DNA of 64,000 nt from Rhodococcus pseudokoreensis (GTDB lineage Bacteria > Actinomycetota > Actinomycetes > Mycobacteriales > Mycobacteriaceae): NCBI RefSeq assembly GCF_017068395.1, contig NZ_CP070619.1, positions 6,200,001-6,264,000 of the forward strand. The letters run 5' to 3'. The notes under the pieces are model-generated. The model was not told the DNA's origin, ran no database searches, and worked only from the letters and a program-made list of their open reading frames with translations. Shown piece by piece: positions 27,788 through 36,696 of this stretch (position 1 is its first letter; each line of letters starts with the position of its first letter). Position numbers and translations under genes: made by a program.

Positions 27788-28759
27788 ATGCGAACGCGAG
27801 GATCGATCGTGTGGCACTGGGATGTCAGTCGACGGGCGCGCATGACGTTCTGGTTTGCCAGGGCTTTCGTCAAACCGCTGTTCACGATATGGCCGACGAC
27901 GGACCGCGGCATCGAACTGCTGGCGGCCCTCGACGAACTCATCGACCGGCTACCCAAGCCGAAGGGGCTCGACATCGAAGTGATCTCGCTCGGCGGTGTG
28001 CCGTGCGAGAAGATCACCCACCCGCGACCCACCGTCACCTCGATGGACGGCGCCACCATCCTCTACTTCCACGGCGGCGGATTCGTGTTCTGCGGGCTCG
28101 CCACCCACCGGGCGCTGTGCGGTCTGCTCGCCGCGCGGTCGGGTGCGCCCGTCGTCTCGGTCGAGTACCGGCAGCTTCCCAAGGGTGCGATCGGGGCGTC
28201 GCTGGTGGACGCCATGACCGCATACACCGAGGTACTGAAGGTCTGCGACGACCCCAGTCGGGTGATCGTCGCGGGGGACTCGGCGGGCGGGTACCTCGCG
28301 ATGAAGGTCGCCGAAGTCGCCGCGCTGCGGGGCATCACCCGGCCGGCGGCCGTCATCGGATACTCCCCGCTGCTCAACCTCGACCTCGAGGATCACGACC
28401 CCGATTTCATGAAGCGCGACGCGTACCTGCCGATGTCGCAGGTGGCCAAGCTGAAGGACCGCTGGCTGGCCGGGCCCGACCAGATTCCGGGTGCCCAGTC
28501 GCCGGTGAACGCGGATCCCGGACTGTTCCCGCCGGTCTTCCTCACCGCCGCCGAATACGAGATCATGCGGCCCGACGTCGAGATCCTCACCGACCGGTTC
28601 GACCGAGAGGGCCGGCAGATCGAGACCCACATCTGGAGTGGGCAGATCCACGCGTTCCCGGTGATCGGCAAGGTGCTGCGGGAAAGCCGCACGATCATCG
28701 GTCTCACCGTCGACTTCGCGTCCCGCGCACTCACGGAGTCGAAGCGGCACTCGGCCTGA
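27788..28759 (+). CDS. Alpha/beta-hydrolase fold-3 esterase, HSL family
   Basis: A 323-residue hydrolase of the hormone-sensitive-lipase type. The oxyanion motif HGGGF is near residue 97, the nucleophile serine is in GDSAGG near residue 162, and the late AEYEIMRPDVE and QIHAFPVIG segments supply the acid and histidine. No signal peptide is obvious; the basic N-terminus (RRARMTFWFARAFVKPLF) could associate with the membrane. It likely hydrolyses short acyl esters. Mycobacterial Lip proteins are the closest family I recognise. It converges on the transporter gene with a one-base gap. Confidence 0.85.
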   Translation: MRTRGSIVWHWDVSRRARMTFWFARAFVKPLFTIWPTTDRGIELLAALDELIDRLPKPKGLDIEVISLGGVPCEKITHPRPTVTSMDGATILYFHGGGFVFCGLATHRALCGLLAARSGAPVVSVEYRQLPKGAIGASLVDAMTAYTEVLKVCDDPSRVIVAGDSAGGYLAMKVAEVAALRGITRPAAVIGYSPLLNLDLEDHDPDFMKRDAYLPMSQVAKLKDRWLAGPDQIPGAQSPVNADPGLFPPVFLTAAEYEIMRPDVEILTDRFDREGRQIETHIWSGQIHAFPVIGKVLRESRTIIGLTVDFASRALTESKRHSA

Positions 28760-28760
28760 G

Positions 28761-30221
28761 TTACGCGGGGTTGAGCACCCTGCGCAGCAGCGGTGACACC
28801 GTGATCAGCAGTCCCAGCAGCGCGACTCCCGTGACGAGCACGAGGCCGGAGTGGAACTGGTGGAACCCGGCGCCGCTGATGCCGGTGGCGGTGTGCGAGC
28901 CCGCGGTGACGAGCGCGGTGGTCAGCGCCAGCACGAGCGCGGCACCGACCTGTGCGGACGTCTGCACGAGCCCCGACGCCAACCCCTGCTCGGAGTCGTC
29001 GACACCCGATGTGGCCTGGGCCATGATCGACGTGAAGCCCAGTGCGAAACCGACGCCCAGCAGCACCACGCTCGGCAGGATCGCGATCGTGTAGTTCGGC
29101 TGATCGCTCCCGGCGAAGAGGAACCACAGGTAGCCGAGGCTCAGCGACGTGAGTGCCGCGATGATCATCCGGGCGGTGCCGAACGCGTCGATCAGACGGC
29201 CCACGAACGGCGACCCGAAGGCCACGATGATGCCCGCGGGGAGGAGACCCAGCGCCATCTCCAGCGGTGACCATCCGAGCACCGACTGCAGGAAGATCGT
29301 CATCATGAACTGGAAGCTCAGGTAGGAGCCGAACAGGGCGACGATGCTGAGATTCGCCCGCACGATCGAGCCGACCCGCAGAATGCTCAGCCGCACGAGC
29401 GGGTGCGCGACCCGGTTCTCCACGACGAAGAACGAGGCCAGCAGGGCGGCGGCCAGTGCGAACGAGCCCAGCGTGAGCGGATCGGCCCAGCCGCGGGCCG
29501 GCGCCGACACGACGGTGTAGACGGCGAGCAGCATGCCCGACACCAGCGTCGCGGCTCCGACGATGTCGTGGCCGCCGGTGTCGGCGGCACGGTCGCGGGG
29601 GATCAGGACGGTGCCTGCGACCAGGGCGAGCACCGCGAAGGGCACCGGCATCAGGAACGTCCAGCGCCACCCGGCGCTGGTCAGCAGTCCGCCCAGGACC
29701 AGGCCGGACGAATAGCCGCTGGCTCCGAAGACGGAGAAGATCGACAGCGCCCGGTTGCGGGCGGGGCCCTCCTTGAACGTGGTGGTGAGGATCGACATCG
29801 CGGTCGGCGCAGTGAACGCGGCGGCGAGTCCCTTCACGAAGCGGCTCGCGATGAGCAGCGTGCCGTTGTCGACGAGTCCGCCGACCAGGGACGCGATCGC
29901 GAACACGGTCAGCGCGATCAGGAAGACGCGGCGGCGTCCGAGGAGATCGGCGGTGCGTCCGCCCAGCAGCAGCAGACCACCGAAGCCGAGGACGTATCCG
30001 TTGATGATCCATTGCAGCGAGGTGGTCGACAGCCCGAGTTCGGTTCCGATGGAGGGGAGCGCAACACCCACCATCGAGACGTCGAGACCGTCGAGGAACA
30101 TCACGAGGCACAGCACGGCCAGGACGCCCCAGAGGCGGGGAGTCCAGGCCTGGTCGGTCGGCGGGGCGGTGGTGGCGCCCGACGAGGTGGCGAGGTCCGG
30201 GGTGGCGTCGCTGATAGTCAC
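28761..30221 (-). CDS. MFS drug exporter, DHA2 (14-helix) family
   Basis: A protein of about 486 residues with the DHA2 motifs: LDGLDVSMVGVALPSIGTELGLS in helix 1, LLLGGRTADLLGRRRVFL after helix 2, and a long series of hydrophobic segments. It is expected to export hydrophobic compounds by proton antiport. I prefer the GTG at 30221 because the conserved sequence starts there; a TTG at 30257 would add 12 poorly conserved residues. The divergent MarR-type gene is the likely repressor. The substrate is unknown. Confidence 0.83.
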   Translation of the reverse strand: MTISDATPDLATSSGATTAPPTDQAWTPRLWGVLAVLCLVMFLDGLDVSMVGVALPSIGTELGLSTTSLQWIINGYVLGFGGLLLLGGRTADLLGRRRVFLIALTVFAIASLVGGLVDNGTLLIASRFVKGLAAAFTAPTAMSILTTTFKEGPARNRALSIFSVFGASGYSSGLVLGGLLTSAGWRWTFLMPVPFAVLALVAGTVLIPRDRAADTGGHDIVGAATLVSGMLLAVYTVVSAPARGWADPLTLGSFALAAALLASFFVVENRVAHPLVRLSILRVGSIVRANLSIVALFGSYLSFQFMMTIFLQSVLGWSPLEMALGLLPAGIIVAFGSPFVGRLIDAFGTARMIIAALTSLSLGYLWFLFAGSDQPNYTIAILPSVVLLGVGFALGFTSIMAQATSGVDDSEQGLASGLVQTSAQVGAALVLALTTALVTAGSHTATGISGAGFHQFHSGLVLVTGVALLGLLITVSPLLRRVLNPA

Positions 30222-30231
30222 AGGAAGAATG

Positions 30232-30295
30232 TAGATGCACGTGCAATCAATGCGCAAGCACTAATTTCGTTTGCATTTAATTCGCTTGCACGTTT
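30232..30295. promoter_or_regulatory. AT-rich divergent promoter region with repeated TTGCA elements
   Basis: This AT-rich gap between the exporter and the MarR gene contains the palindrome TGCACGTGCA (30236-30245) and several TTGCA/TGCAA copies, two of them preceded by CG (CGTTTGCA and CGCTTGCA). They are good candidates for MarR operators. Exact borders are uncertain. Confidence 0.4.
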
Positions 30296-30321
30296 TTCGT
30301 CTGCGCGCTAGGGTGCGGATC

Positions 30322-30702
30322 ATGAGCTCAGAAGCGGACCTGCGCGACACGTGGCGGCTGCTCGCGAGCCGATACAACTCGATTGCGTGCGAGTTGGATC
30401 GTGAGATGCAACACGCGCACGGGCTGAGTATGAGTGACTTCGAGGCGCTCGACCGACTGATGGACACCACCTGCGACCGCCCGCGGATGCAGGACCTGGC
30501 CGCCGAGATGTATCTCAGCCCCAGCGCCCTGTCCCGGAGTGTGGCCCGGCTGGAGAAGGCGGGCCTGGTCGCCAGGGCGCTGTGCGAGGCGGACCGCCGG
30601 GGCGTCTTCGTCGACGTCACCGACGCCGGCCGCGAGGTGCACGCCGACGCCAAGAAGATTCAGCTGGGCGTGCTCGCCGAAAGGCTTGCGGAAACAACCT
30701 GA
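30322..30702 (+). CDS. MarR-family transcriptional regulator
   Basis: A 126-residue winged-helix protein. The recognition region reads MQDLAAEMYLSPSALSRSVARLEKAGLV, followed by a wing with LCEADRRGVFVDVTDAGREV, typical of MarR. It starts at the ATG at 30322; an in-frame start at 30271 lies inside the divergent promoter and is rejected. It is divergent from the DHA2 exporter, a common arrangement for drug-responsive repression. It ends 4 bases before the convergent transglutaminase-like gene. Confidence 0.87.
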   Translation: MSSEADLRDTWRLLASRYNSIACELDREMQHAHGLSMSDFEALDRLMDTTCDRPRMQDLAAEMYLSPSALSRSVARLEKAGLVARALCEADRRGVFVDVTDAGREVHADAKKIQLGVLAERLAETT

Positions 30703-30706
30703 TTCG

Positions 30707-31510
30707 TCACGTCAACGAGGTGGGTGTCGCGTAGTCGTCGGACGGGAACTCGCCGTCGACGACGGCGGTCACCACCGTGTTCTCGAGTGTGATCGCCCCG
30801 CCGTGATTGTCCAGGAACGCGGTGTCCGCGGCGTCGCGCCCCGTCGCGATCCGCAGCAGTGCCGACCGCGGGGCCAGTCGGGTGGCGTCGACCACCCGCC
30901 ACTCGGAATCGACGAACGCCTCGACGACGGCGTGGAAGTCCATCGGATCGCACCCCGGCGCATACACCGCCGCCAGCCGCGCCGGGATGGTGACGGCCCG
31001 CAGCAGCGCCACCGTGAGGTGGGCGAAGTCACGGCACACCCCGGCCCCGGACAGCATCGTGTCGACGGCGCTGTCGGTGGATCTGCTCGATCCCGCCTGA
31101 TACAGCAGCCGCGACCCCACCCATGTGGTGATGTCCTGCAGCAGTTCCGGGTGCGGCTTGGACAGGTTGAACTCCCCGCCGGTGAAACCGAAGAACTTGT
31201 CCGCCTCGGCATACCGGCTCGGGCGCAGATACTTCGACAGGTCGTAGTCGGTGACCGGAGGCGAATCAGACTTACCCACAACCGAAGCCGCGTACTCGAC
31301 GTGCAGCGAGCCGCGTGGGCTGTCCAGTAGGTGGACGCGAGTACCGTGCTCCGCCAACATCTCTCGTGCCTCGACCGGGTTACCGTCGAGGGTGAACTTC
31401 AGCGACTCCGACAGCTCCGAACCGGGCGTCCGGGCCACCGCGATCTTGAATTCGAGACTGGTGGCGTCGGTGACCTCGATGTCCAGGGTGGCGGTGACGT
31501 GACGTTTCAT
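30707..31510 (-). CDS. Transglutaminase-like cysteine protease family protein
   Basis: A 267-residue protein with an N-terminal beta-rich region (residues 1-100) and a C-terminal transglutaminase-like core. The catalytic triad is visible: cysteine in GAGVCRDFAHL, histidine in DFHAVVEAF and aspartate in VVDATRLAP. Bacterial members are thought to act as proteases or amidases; the substrate is not known. The ATG at 31510 is chosen because the frame upstream of it is antisense sequence of the hydrolase gene. No signal peptide is visible. Confidence 0.82.
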   Translation of the reverse strand: MKRHVTATLDIEVTDATSLEFKIAVARTPGSELSESLKFTLDGNPVEAREMLAEHGTRVHLLDSPRGSLHVEYAASVVGKSDSPPVTDYDLSKYLRPSRYAEADKFFGFTGGEFNLSKPHPELLQDITTWVGSRLLYQAGSSRSTDSAVDTMLSGAGVCRDFAHLTVALLRAVTIPARLAAVYAPGCDPMDFHAVVEAFVDSEWRVVDATRLAPRSALLRIATGRDAADTAFLDNHGGAITLENTVVTAVVDGEFPSDDYATPTSLT

Positions 31511-31560
31511 CCGCCCATCCTGGCATCCCGCGTCCGGGGGTGCAGAATCCCCCGGCGGAG

Positions 31561-32400
31561 TCAGGCCTGAACGCGTGGCCGCAGCCACTCGACGAGGTCG
31601 TCGAGTACCTCCTCGTTCTCCGGTTCGTTGAACACCTCGTGGAACAGGTTTTCGTAGATCTCCACCGTGAGATCCTCCGACCCGGCGTACTCCGCGATGA
31701 GTTCCGTGCCGTGCACGTTCGCGAGCCCGTCGTCCCGCCCGTGCTGCAGCAGCAGGGGAACCTTCAACGACGGGAGGCGCTCCGGCAAATGTTCGGCAGC
31801 CAGAATCATTCCGCGCGCAATCCCCGCGGGCACCTTCCCGTGGTGGACGAGGGGATCCTCCTCGTAGGCTGCCACGACGGCCGGATCCCGGGACACCAGC
31901 TTCGCGTCGAGCGACTCGACGGGCACTCCGGGGAGGAATCGGCCCACCAGCTTGCCGATCTCGACCACCACGCGCGGTGTCCCGCTCGTCACGTCGACCG
32001 CGGGCCCGGACAGCATGAGTGCCTTCAGATCCTGCTGGTGGTCGAGGGCGTACGTCAGTGCGATGGAACCGCCCATGCTGTGCCCGAGGAGGAACCGGTC
32101 GGTGCCCGGCCAGTCCGTCGACGCGATGCCGAACAACTGGTGCAGATCGTCGGTGAATTCGCGCCAGTCCTTCAGGTGAACCCGTTTGCCGCCCGACCGC
32201 CCGTGTCCGCGGTGGTCGGGCGCGTAAATCGCGAGGTCGAGTTCGCCGAGTCGCTCGATCACGTGGTCGTAGCGCCGGGCGTGCTCGCCGAAGCCGTGGC
32301 ACAGCACCAGCACGCCGCGCGGGCGCCGCTCGGGAAGCCATACGTCGTAGACGATGGGAATTCCGCCGACGCCGGCGAAGGACGATTCTCGATGCTGCAT
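31561..32400 (-). CDS. Monoacylglycerol lipase-like alpha/beta hydrolase
   Basis: A 279-residue hydrolase with CHGFGEHARRYDHV near residue 34, the nucleophile elbow GHSMGG near residue 110, and a late HGRDDGLANVHG supplying the acid. The catalytic histidine is probably in LFHEVFNEP near the end. This pattern matches bacterial monoacylglycerol lipases such as the mycobacterial Rv0183 type. It probably releases fatty acids from monoglycerides or lysophospholipids. It stands alone between genes on the same strand. Confidence 0.85.
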   Translation of the reverse strand: MQHRESSFAGVGGIPIVYDVWLPERRPRGVLVLCHGFGEHARRYDHVIERLGELDLAIYAPDHRGHGRSGGKRVHLKDWREFTDDLHQLFGIASTDWPGTDRFLLGHSMGGSIALTYALDHQQDLKALMLSGPAVDVTSGTPRVVVEIGKLVGRFLPGVPVESLDAKLVSRDPAVVAAYEEDPLVHHGKVPAGIARGMILAAEHLPERLPSLKVPLLLQHGRDDGLANVHGTELIAEYAGSEDLTVEIYENLFHEVFNEPENEEVLDDLVEWLRPRVQA

Positions 32401-32470
32401 GATGCCCCTTCGTGGTCCGAATTCGACGACTCAGATCATTGCACGGTGAGGTACCCCGACAAGCGGAAAA

Positions 32471-34069
32471 TTAGGGGATCGGTCCCTTCGACAGCAGGTC
32501 GATCACGGCGCGGGAGGTGCGTCGCCGCAGCCATCCGCGGGGTCCGTCCTCGCCGAGCGCGGCGCGGGCGGCGTTGAGGCCCGACACGCCGTGCACGCCG
32601 CCACCCGGGTGCGCGGACGCGCTGCCCAGGTACAGGCCCTGAACAGGGGTTTCCGAGCGGGAGATGCCCGGCCCCGGCCGGAAGACCAACTGCTGATGGA
32701 GTTGCGCCGTACCTCCGTTGACGGCGCCGCCCACGAGATTCGCGTCGGCCGTCTCGAGATCCGACGGGCGCTGGACGACACGCCCGACGACCCGCTCCGC
32801 GAAACCCGGCGCGTGTGCCTCGAGGACGTCGTCGACCCGCGCTGCCAGCAGATCGGCGGACGCGTCGTCGGTGATGTCGCGTGGCAGATGTGTATATGCC
32901 CAGGCGCTTTCGGTGCCCTCCGGTGACCTACTGGGATCGGCGGTCGTCATCTGCCCGAACAGCAGGAACGGGCTGGCCGGGACGGTGCCGGTGGTCAGGT
33001 CGGCCATCCAGCGGACGAGGCCGTTGTCGTCGGCGCCCAGGTGGACGGTCCCGGCACCGCTCAGGCTGGGCGAACGCCACGGAATCTTCTGTGACAAGGC
33101 GTAATTGACCTTCAACACCGGCGTGTCCCACTCGAAATGCTCGAGGTCGGCGCGCACCCGGGCGGGGACGGCGTGGTCCGGGAGCAGCGACCCGTACAGC
33201 GCGGGCGCCGAGACGTCGGCGATCACCGCCCGGCGGGCCGTGTAGCGGACACCCGACGCGGTCAGCACGCCGACGGCGCGACCGGACCGAACATCGATCC
33301 CGGTCACCGCGTCGCCGTAGTGGAAATGCGCGCCCGCGTGCTCGGCCCGGCGCACCATCGCGGCCGACAACTCGCCGGCGCCGCCCACCGGGACCGGGTA
33401 CCCGCCGTCTTGGGCGAGCATCGTCAGGATGTACCCCATGACGCCGCTGCCCGGTGCGTCCGGAGGAGTGTCGGCGTGCATCGCGTTGCCCAGCAACAGC
33501 AGTCGTGCCGCCTCGCCGCGGAACAGTTCGTGCGCCATCCGCCGCGCAGGCAGGAGCAGGAATCGGGCCACCCGCAGCGACTCGGCGGTGCCCAGCCTGC
33601 GCAGCAGTGCGCTCGGACCACGCACCGGCGGGAACGGGCTGAACAGGGTGCTCAGCAGCGGTTCCTTGATGTGATGCCACTGCTCGACCAGCGCCGTCCA
33701 CGCGACGCCGTCGCCGGGTTGCCTGCGTTCGAGGTCGGCGGCCGTGTCCGCCGGGTCGGGATGAATCACCGGCGCATCCTCGTCGGCGGCCGAGCGGGCG
33801 TGCCCGACCGCGTGCGGCGCATGACTCCACCGCAGCCCGTGCGACTCGAGGTCCAGCCCGCGAATTGCGGGGGACACGGTCGACAGGGGATAAAACGCGC
33901 TGAACAGGTCCGACGTGAAACCGGGAACTAGTTCGGCCGACTTCACCGCGCCGCCCGGCGTCGGCTGCGCCTCCACGACCGCGACGTCCCAGCCCGCATC
34001 GGCGAGCGTCGCGGCCGCGACGAGCCCGTTGGGACCGGATCCGATGACCACTGCGTCGACGTTGCTCAC
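32471..34069 (-). CDS. FAD-dependent phytoene-dehydrogenase-like oxidoreductase
   Basis: A 532-residue flavoprotein. The N-terminal dinucleotide fold reads VIGSGPNGLVAAATLADAGWDVAVVEAQPTPGGA, and the C-terminal FAD motif is GLYLGSASAHPGGGVHGVSGLNAA. This is the layout of the CrtI/amine-oxidase-like group common in mycolic-acid actinomycetes. No carotenoid genes lie nearby, so a carotenoid role is not supported. The start is a GTG at 34069. The P450 gene lies upstream in the same orientation with a 33-base gap, so the two may act on the same compound. Confidence 0.78.
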   Translation of the reverse strand: MSNVDAVVIGSGPNGLVAAATLADAGWDVAVVEAQPTPGGAVKSAELVPGFTSDLFSAFYPLSTVSPAIRGLDLESHGLRWSHAPHAVGHARSAADEDAPVIHPDPADTAADLERRQPGDGVAWTALVEQWHHIKEPLLSTLFSPFPPVRGPSALLRRLGTAESLRVARFLLLPARRMAHELFRGEAARLLLLGNAMHADTPPDAPGSGVMGYILTMLAQDGGYPVPVGGAGELSAAMVRRAEHAGAHFHYGDAVTGIDVRSGRAVGVLTASGVRYTARRAVIADVSAPALYGSLLPDHAVPARVRADLEHFEWDTPVLKVNYALSQKIPWRSPSLSGAGTVHLGADDNGLVRWMADLTTGTVPASPFLLFGQMTTADPSRSPEGTESAWAYTHLPRDITDDASADLLAARVDDVLEAHAPGFAERVVGRVVQRPSDLETADANLVGGAVNGGTAQLHQQLVFRPGPGISRSETPVQGLYLGSASAHPGGGVHGVSGLNAARAALGEDGPRGWLRRRTSRAVIDLLSKGPIP

Positions 34070-34102
34070 CCGACCAGGCTGTCAGAAAAGACGGCGCTCC
34101 GC

Positions 34103-35326
34103 TCAGAGGGACGAGGGTGTGAACGTCACCGGCAGATGCTTGAGCCCGTTGATGAAGTTGGAGCGCAGCCGCTGGGCCGGCGCCGTCTGCTCCATGTCCG
34201 GCATCCGACGCAGAATCTCACTCAGCATCACCTTCATCTCGGCGCGAGCGAGGTTGGCGCCGAGACAGAAATGGTGACCGCCGCCGCCGAACGCGATGTG
34301 CTGGGAGTAGTGGCCGGTGGGCCGGTCGATGTCGAACGTGTACGGGTCGTCGAACACCGCCTCGTCACGGTTCCCCGACATGTGCCAGATGACCACCCGG
34401 TCGCCCTCGGCGATCTCGACGTCGTGCAGCACCGTGTCCCTGGTCACGGTCCGGCGGAACTGCATGACCGGTGTGGCCCATCGCAACCCCTCCTCGATCA
34501 GGGCGTCGAGCTTCGACGGATCCTCGAGCACCTTGCGGCGCTCGTCGGGATGCTCCATCAGCGCCAGCTGGGTGTGCGAGATCGCGTTGCGGGTGGTCTC
34601 GTTGCCTGCGACCGCGAGCAGCATGAAGAACATGTTGAAGTCGAGTTCGCCGAGCTTCTCGCCGTGCACGTCGGCCTGGATGAGAGCGGTCGCGATGTCG
34701 TCGCGCGGGTGCCGCTTGCGGTCCTCGAACATCTCCAGGCTGTAGGCGAACATCTGGCCGGCCGCCGCGCGTTCCTGACCTTCCTCGCGGTGGAATTCGG
34801 GATCGGACGAGCCGATCATCTGATTCGTCAGGTCGAAGATCAGCTTGCGGTCCTCCTGGGGCACGCCCAGGAAATCGGCGATCGCCTGCAGCGGCAGTTC
34901 GGATGCGACGTCGACGACGAAGTCGCACTCGCCGCGCTCGATCACCGCGTCGACGATGCTCGTGGCGCGCTCCGCGAGAATGTCGTGCAACTGGCCGATC
35001 CGTCGGGGCGTGAAGCCCTTGCTCACGATCTTCCGCAGCGCGGTGTGGTCCGGTGGATCCATGTTCAGCATCATCAGCTGCTGGCCCGCCAGGTCGTCGG
35101 GGGCCAGATCGTCGATGTAGGTGGCGCCCCGCCACGACGAATACGTCTCGGCGTCCCGGTTCACCGTCACGATGTCCGCATGCCGGGTGACGCACCAGAA
35201 AGGGTCGCCGCGCTCGTCGAGGTGCCGGTAGACGGGGGCCTCGCGCCGCAACGTGGCGAACATCTCGTGGGGCACGCCCTGCACGAAGGTGTCCGGGTTG
35301 TAGAGATCGACGTCGGCGAGCTGCAC
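34103..35326 (-). CDS. Cytochrome P450, similar to the CYP124/125/142 lipid-hydroxylase clade
   Basis: A 407-residue P450. The I-helix reads VAGNETTR at 239-246, EGLR lies at 279-282, and the heme ligand is C354 in FGGGGHHFCLGANLAR. The end NFINGLKHLPVTFTPS recalls P450s that hydroxylate terminal methyl groups of sterols and branched lipids, but the subfamily is not certain. The GTG at 35326 is chosen because AGGAGG lies four bases upstream; a start at 35386 would be inside the tRNA terminator area. No ferredoxin gene is adjacent. Confidence 0.85.
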   Translation of the reverse strand: MQLADVDLYNPDTFVQGVPHEMFATLRREAPVYRHLDERGDPFWCVTRHADIVTVNRDAETYSSWRGATYIDDLAPDDLAGQQLMMLNMDPPDHTALRKIVSKGFTPRRIGQLHDILAERATSIVDAVIERGECDFVVDVASELPLQAIADFLGVPQEDRKLIFDLTNQMIGSSDPEFHREEGQERAAAGQMFAYSLEMFEDRKRHPRDDIATALIQADVHGEKLGELDFNMFFMLLAVAGNETTRNAISHTQLALMEHPDERRKVLEDPSKLDALIEEGLRWATPVMQFRRTVTRDTVLHDVEIAEGDRVVIWHMSGNRDEAVFDDPYTFDIDRPTGHYSQHIAFGGGGHHFCLGANLARAEMKVMLSEILRRMPDMEQTAPAQRLRSNFINGLKHLPVTFTPSSL

Positions 35327-35390
35327 GGTCCCTCCTGAGGCCTCACGTACGAGAATACGTTCTAGTCCTGGAGGATGTGGAGACAACGAA

Positions 35391-35424
35391 AACGGCCCCG
35401 GAGAATTGAATCTCCGGAGCCGTT
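35391..35424 (-). terminator. Terminator after the initiator tRNA
   Basis: Arms AACGGCCCCGGAGA and TCTCCGGAGCCGTT pair over 14 positions with one mismatch and a 6-base loop. On the minus strand the stem is followed by a TTTTCGTT stretch. It lies 7 bases past the tRNA 3' end. Confidence 0.8.
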
Positions 35425-35430
35425 TCCACT

Positions 35431-35507
35431 TGGTAGCGGGGACAGGATTTGAACCTGCGACCTCTGGGTTATGAGCCCAGCGAGCTACCGAGCTGCTCCA
35501 CCCCGCG
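35431..35507 (-). tRNA. Initiator tRNA-Met (anticodon CAU)
   Basis: A 77-base cloverleaf with an encoded CCA end. The anticodon loop is CTCATAA, and the anticodon stem has the three consecutive G-C pairs (GGG and CCC) that mark initiator tRNAs. The first base C1 faces U72, an unpaired end as expected for initiators. The T-loop region GGTTCAAATCC is intact. Confidence 0.95.
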
Positions 35508-35526
35508 TTGCATTGACAACACTACA

Positions 35527-35563
35527 CCCTTCCCGGAGTGCTCTTGACCAACCCCGGGGAGGG
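35527..35563 (-). terminator. Hairpin downstream of the LON-domain gene
   Basis: CCCTTCCCGG (35527-35536) pairs with CCGGGGAGGG (35554-35563) with one wobble pair. It lies 6 bases past the stop of the minus-strand gene and separates it from the tRNA gene. Confidence 0.6.
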
Positions 35564-35568
35564 CTAGG

Positions 35569-36207
35569 TCACATCAGCCGGAACTGGACCATTTCGATGG
35601 CGTTCTCGATCGCCTCGGAAACTTCCCGCAGGCGCTCGTCCGCGCCGGCCGCCGCGAGAATCTGCAGGCGGTCGGCGTCGCCCATCGGAATGTAGGTGGC
35701 GATCTCGTACAGCCTCGTACCGAGCGACCCGCGGAACCCGCCGATGACCGGAACATCGGGCGGGACATTCCCCGTCTCCGTCGCGAGACGGCGGAGGAGG
35801 CCGTACAGGAATTCGAGTCTCTCGATCAGCGACGGGAATTCGTAATCCGCCGTCTGGGTGCCGGTGTTCTCATCCGGCCACACATCCACCTCGGCGATCG
35901 GATACGGATTGTCCGGCAACCACTTCGACACCTTGATGCGTTCCTCGGTGCGGCAGAACAACTCGTACCGGCCGTCGCCGATCGACGCGTGGGACTCGAT
36001 CCGCGCGATCGTGCCCACATCGTGGCGCACGTCGCCGCCGCCCACCTCGTTGCCGCGAGCAATGAGCACCACCCCGAATCGCGGACCGTCCGGTGCGTCC
36101 AGGCAGTCGCGGACCAGTTCCTGGTAGCGAGGTTCGAAGACGTGGAGGGGGAGCTGCTGACCGGGCAGCATCGTCGAGCCCAGCGGGAACATGGGGAGCA
36201 GAGTCAT
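35569..36207 (-). CDS. LON N-terminal (substrate-binding) domain protein
   Basis: A 212-residue protein made only of the LON N-terminal domain: LPMFPLGSTMLPGQQLPLHVFEPRYQELVRDCL at the start, then GVVLIARGNEVGGGD. It has no ATPase or protease part. Stand-alone LON-domain proteins are widespread in actinobacteria and have no settled function; substrate recognition for a protease is a guess. Its ATG overlaps the stop codon of the DUF309 gene (ATGA), so the two are coupled. Confidence 0.88.
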   Translation of the reverse strand: MTLLPMFPLGSTMLPGQQLPLHVFEPRYQELVRDCLDAPDGPRFGVVLIARGNEVGGGDVRHDVGTIARIESHASIGDGRYELFCRTEERIKVSKWLPDNPYPIAEVDVWPDENTGTQTADYEFPSLIERLEFLYGLLRRLATETGNVPPDVPVIGGFRGSLGTRLYEIATYIPMGDADRLQILAAAGADERLREVSEAIENAIEMVQFRLM

Positions 36208-36680
36208 CAGGGGATTCTCAATCGGGGTACGGGCGTCGCCGGCAACGGGTCGACGCGATCGATCTCGTCCGTCAGGTGTTCCGACCACGTCAGGAGGCCG
36301 GCGATGTCGAGGCCGTGTGGCGCCTCCACCTCGTAATGCCGGATCCGGTCGTGGCCCTGGCGCAGCAGTGACCGCGCACCGGTCTTGTTGCCCCGCATCA
36401 GGTGGGTGAGACCCACCGCGAGCTGCGCGAGCCCCTGCCACAGTTCCCGCTCGTCCTCGGGGGCGATCTTCCACGTTCCCTCGAGGATTTCGTGGGCGTG
36501 GAACGGCATGCCGTGGTCGAGTAGCCGCTGAGCCTCGGTGATCGCCTCGTCGGGCGGTAACCGCAGGTCGTCGGGGACGCGCGGCACACCCTCGGCGTCG
36601 TGAGGCAGGGGCCGGCCGAGTTCGTCGCGGGGGCGTGCGTTGAGGGGCTTGCCCGTCCCGTCCCTGTCCCGATCGGTCAT
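36207..36680 (-). CDS. DUF309 domain protein
   Basis: A 157-residue protein with an Arg/Pro/Asp-rich N-terminus (residues 1-40) and a helical DUF309 core. The core has the family motif HAHEILEGTWK, with paired histidines near residue 63, then WQGLAQLAVGLTHLMRGN. The function of DUF309 is not established. It lies 16 bases after the EspG gene and is coupled to the LON-domain gene, so it may share a transcript with the ESX-type cassette. Confidence 0.83.
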   Translation of the reverse strand: MTDRDRDGTGKPLNARPRDELGRPLPHDAEGVPRVPDDLRLPPDEAITEAQRLLDHGMPFHAHEILEGTWKIAPEDERELWQGLAQLAVGLTHLMRGNKTGARSLLRQGHDRIRHYEVEAPHGLDIAGLLTWSEHLTDEIDRVDPLPATPVPRLRIP

Positions 36681-36696
36681 GGGACAAGGGTAACGC

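Noticed and set aside
32471..34069. Carotenoid biosynthesis gene crtI
   Set aside because: The flavoprotein is CrtI-like, but no other carotenoid genes are nearby and this subgroup is broad, so the symbol was not used.
35431..35507. Elongator tRNA-Met
   Set aside because: The GGG/CCC anticodon stem and the unpaired C1-U72 end are initiator features.
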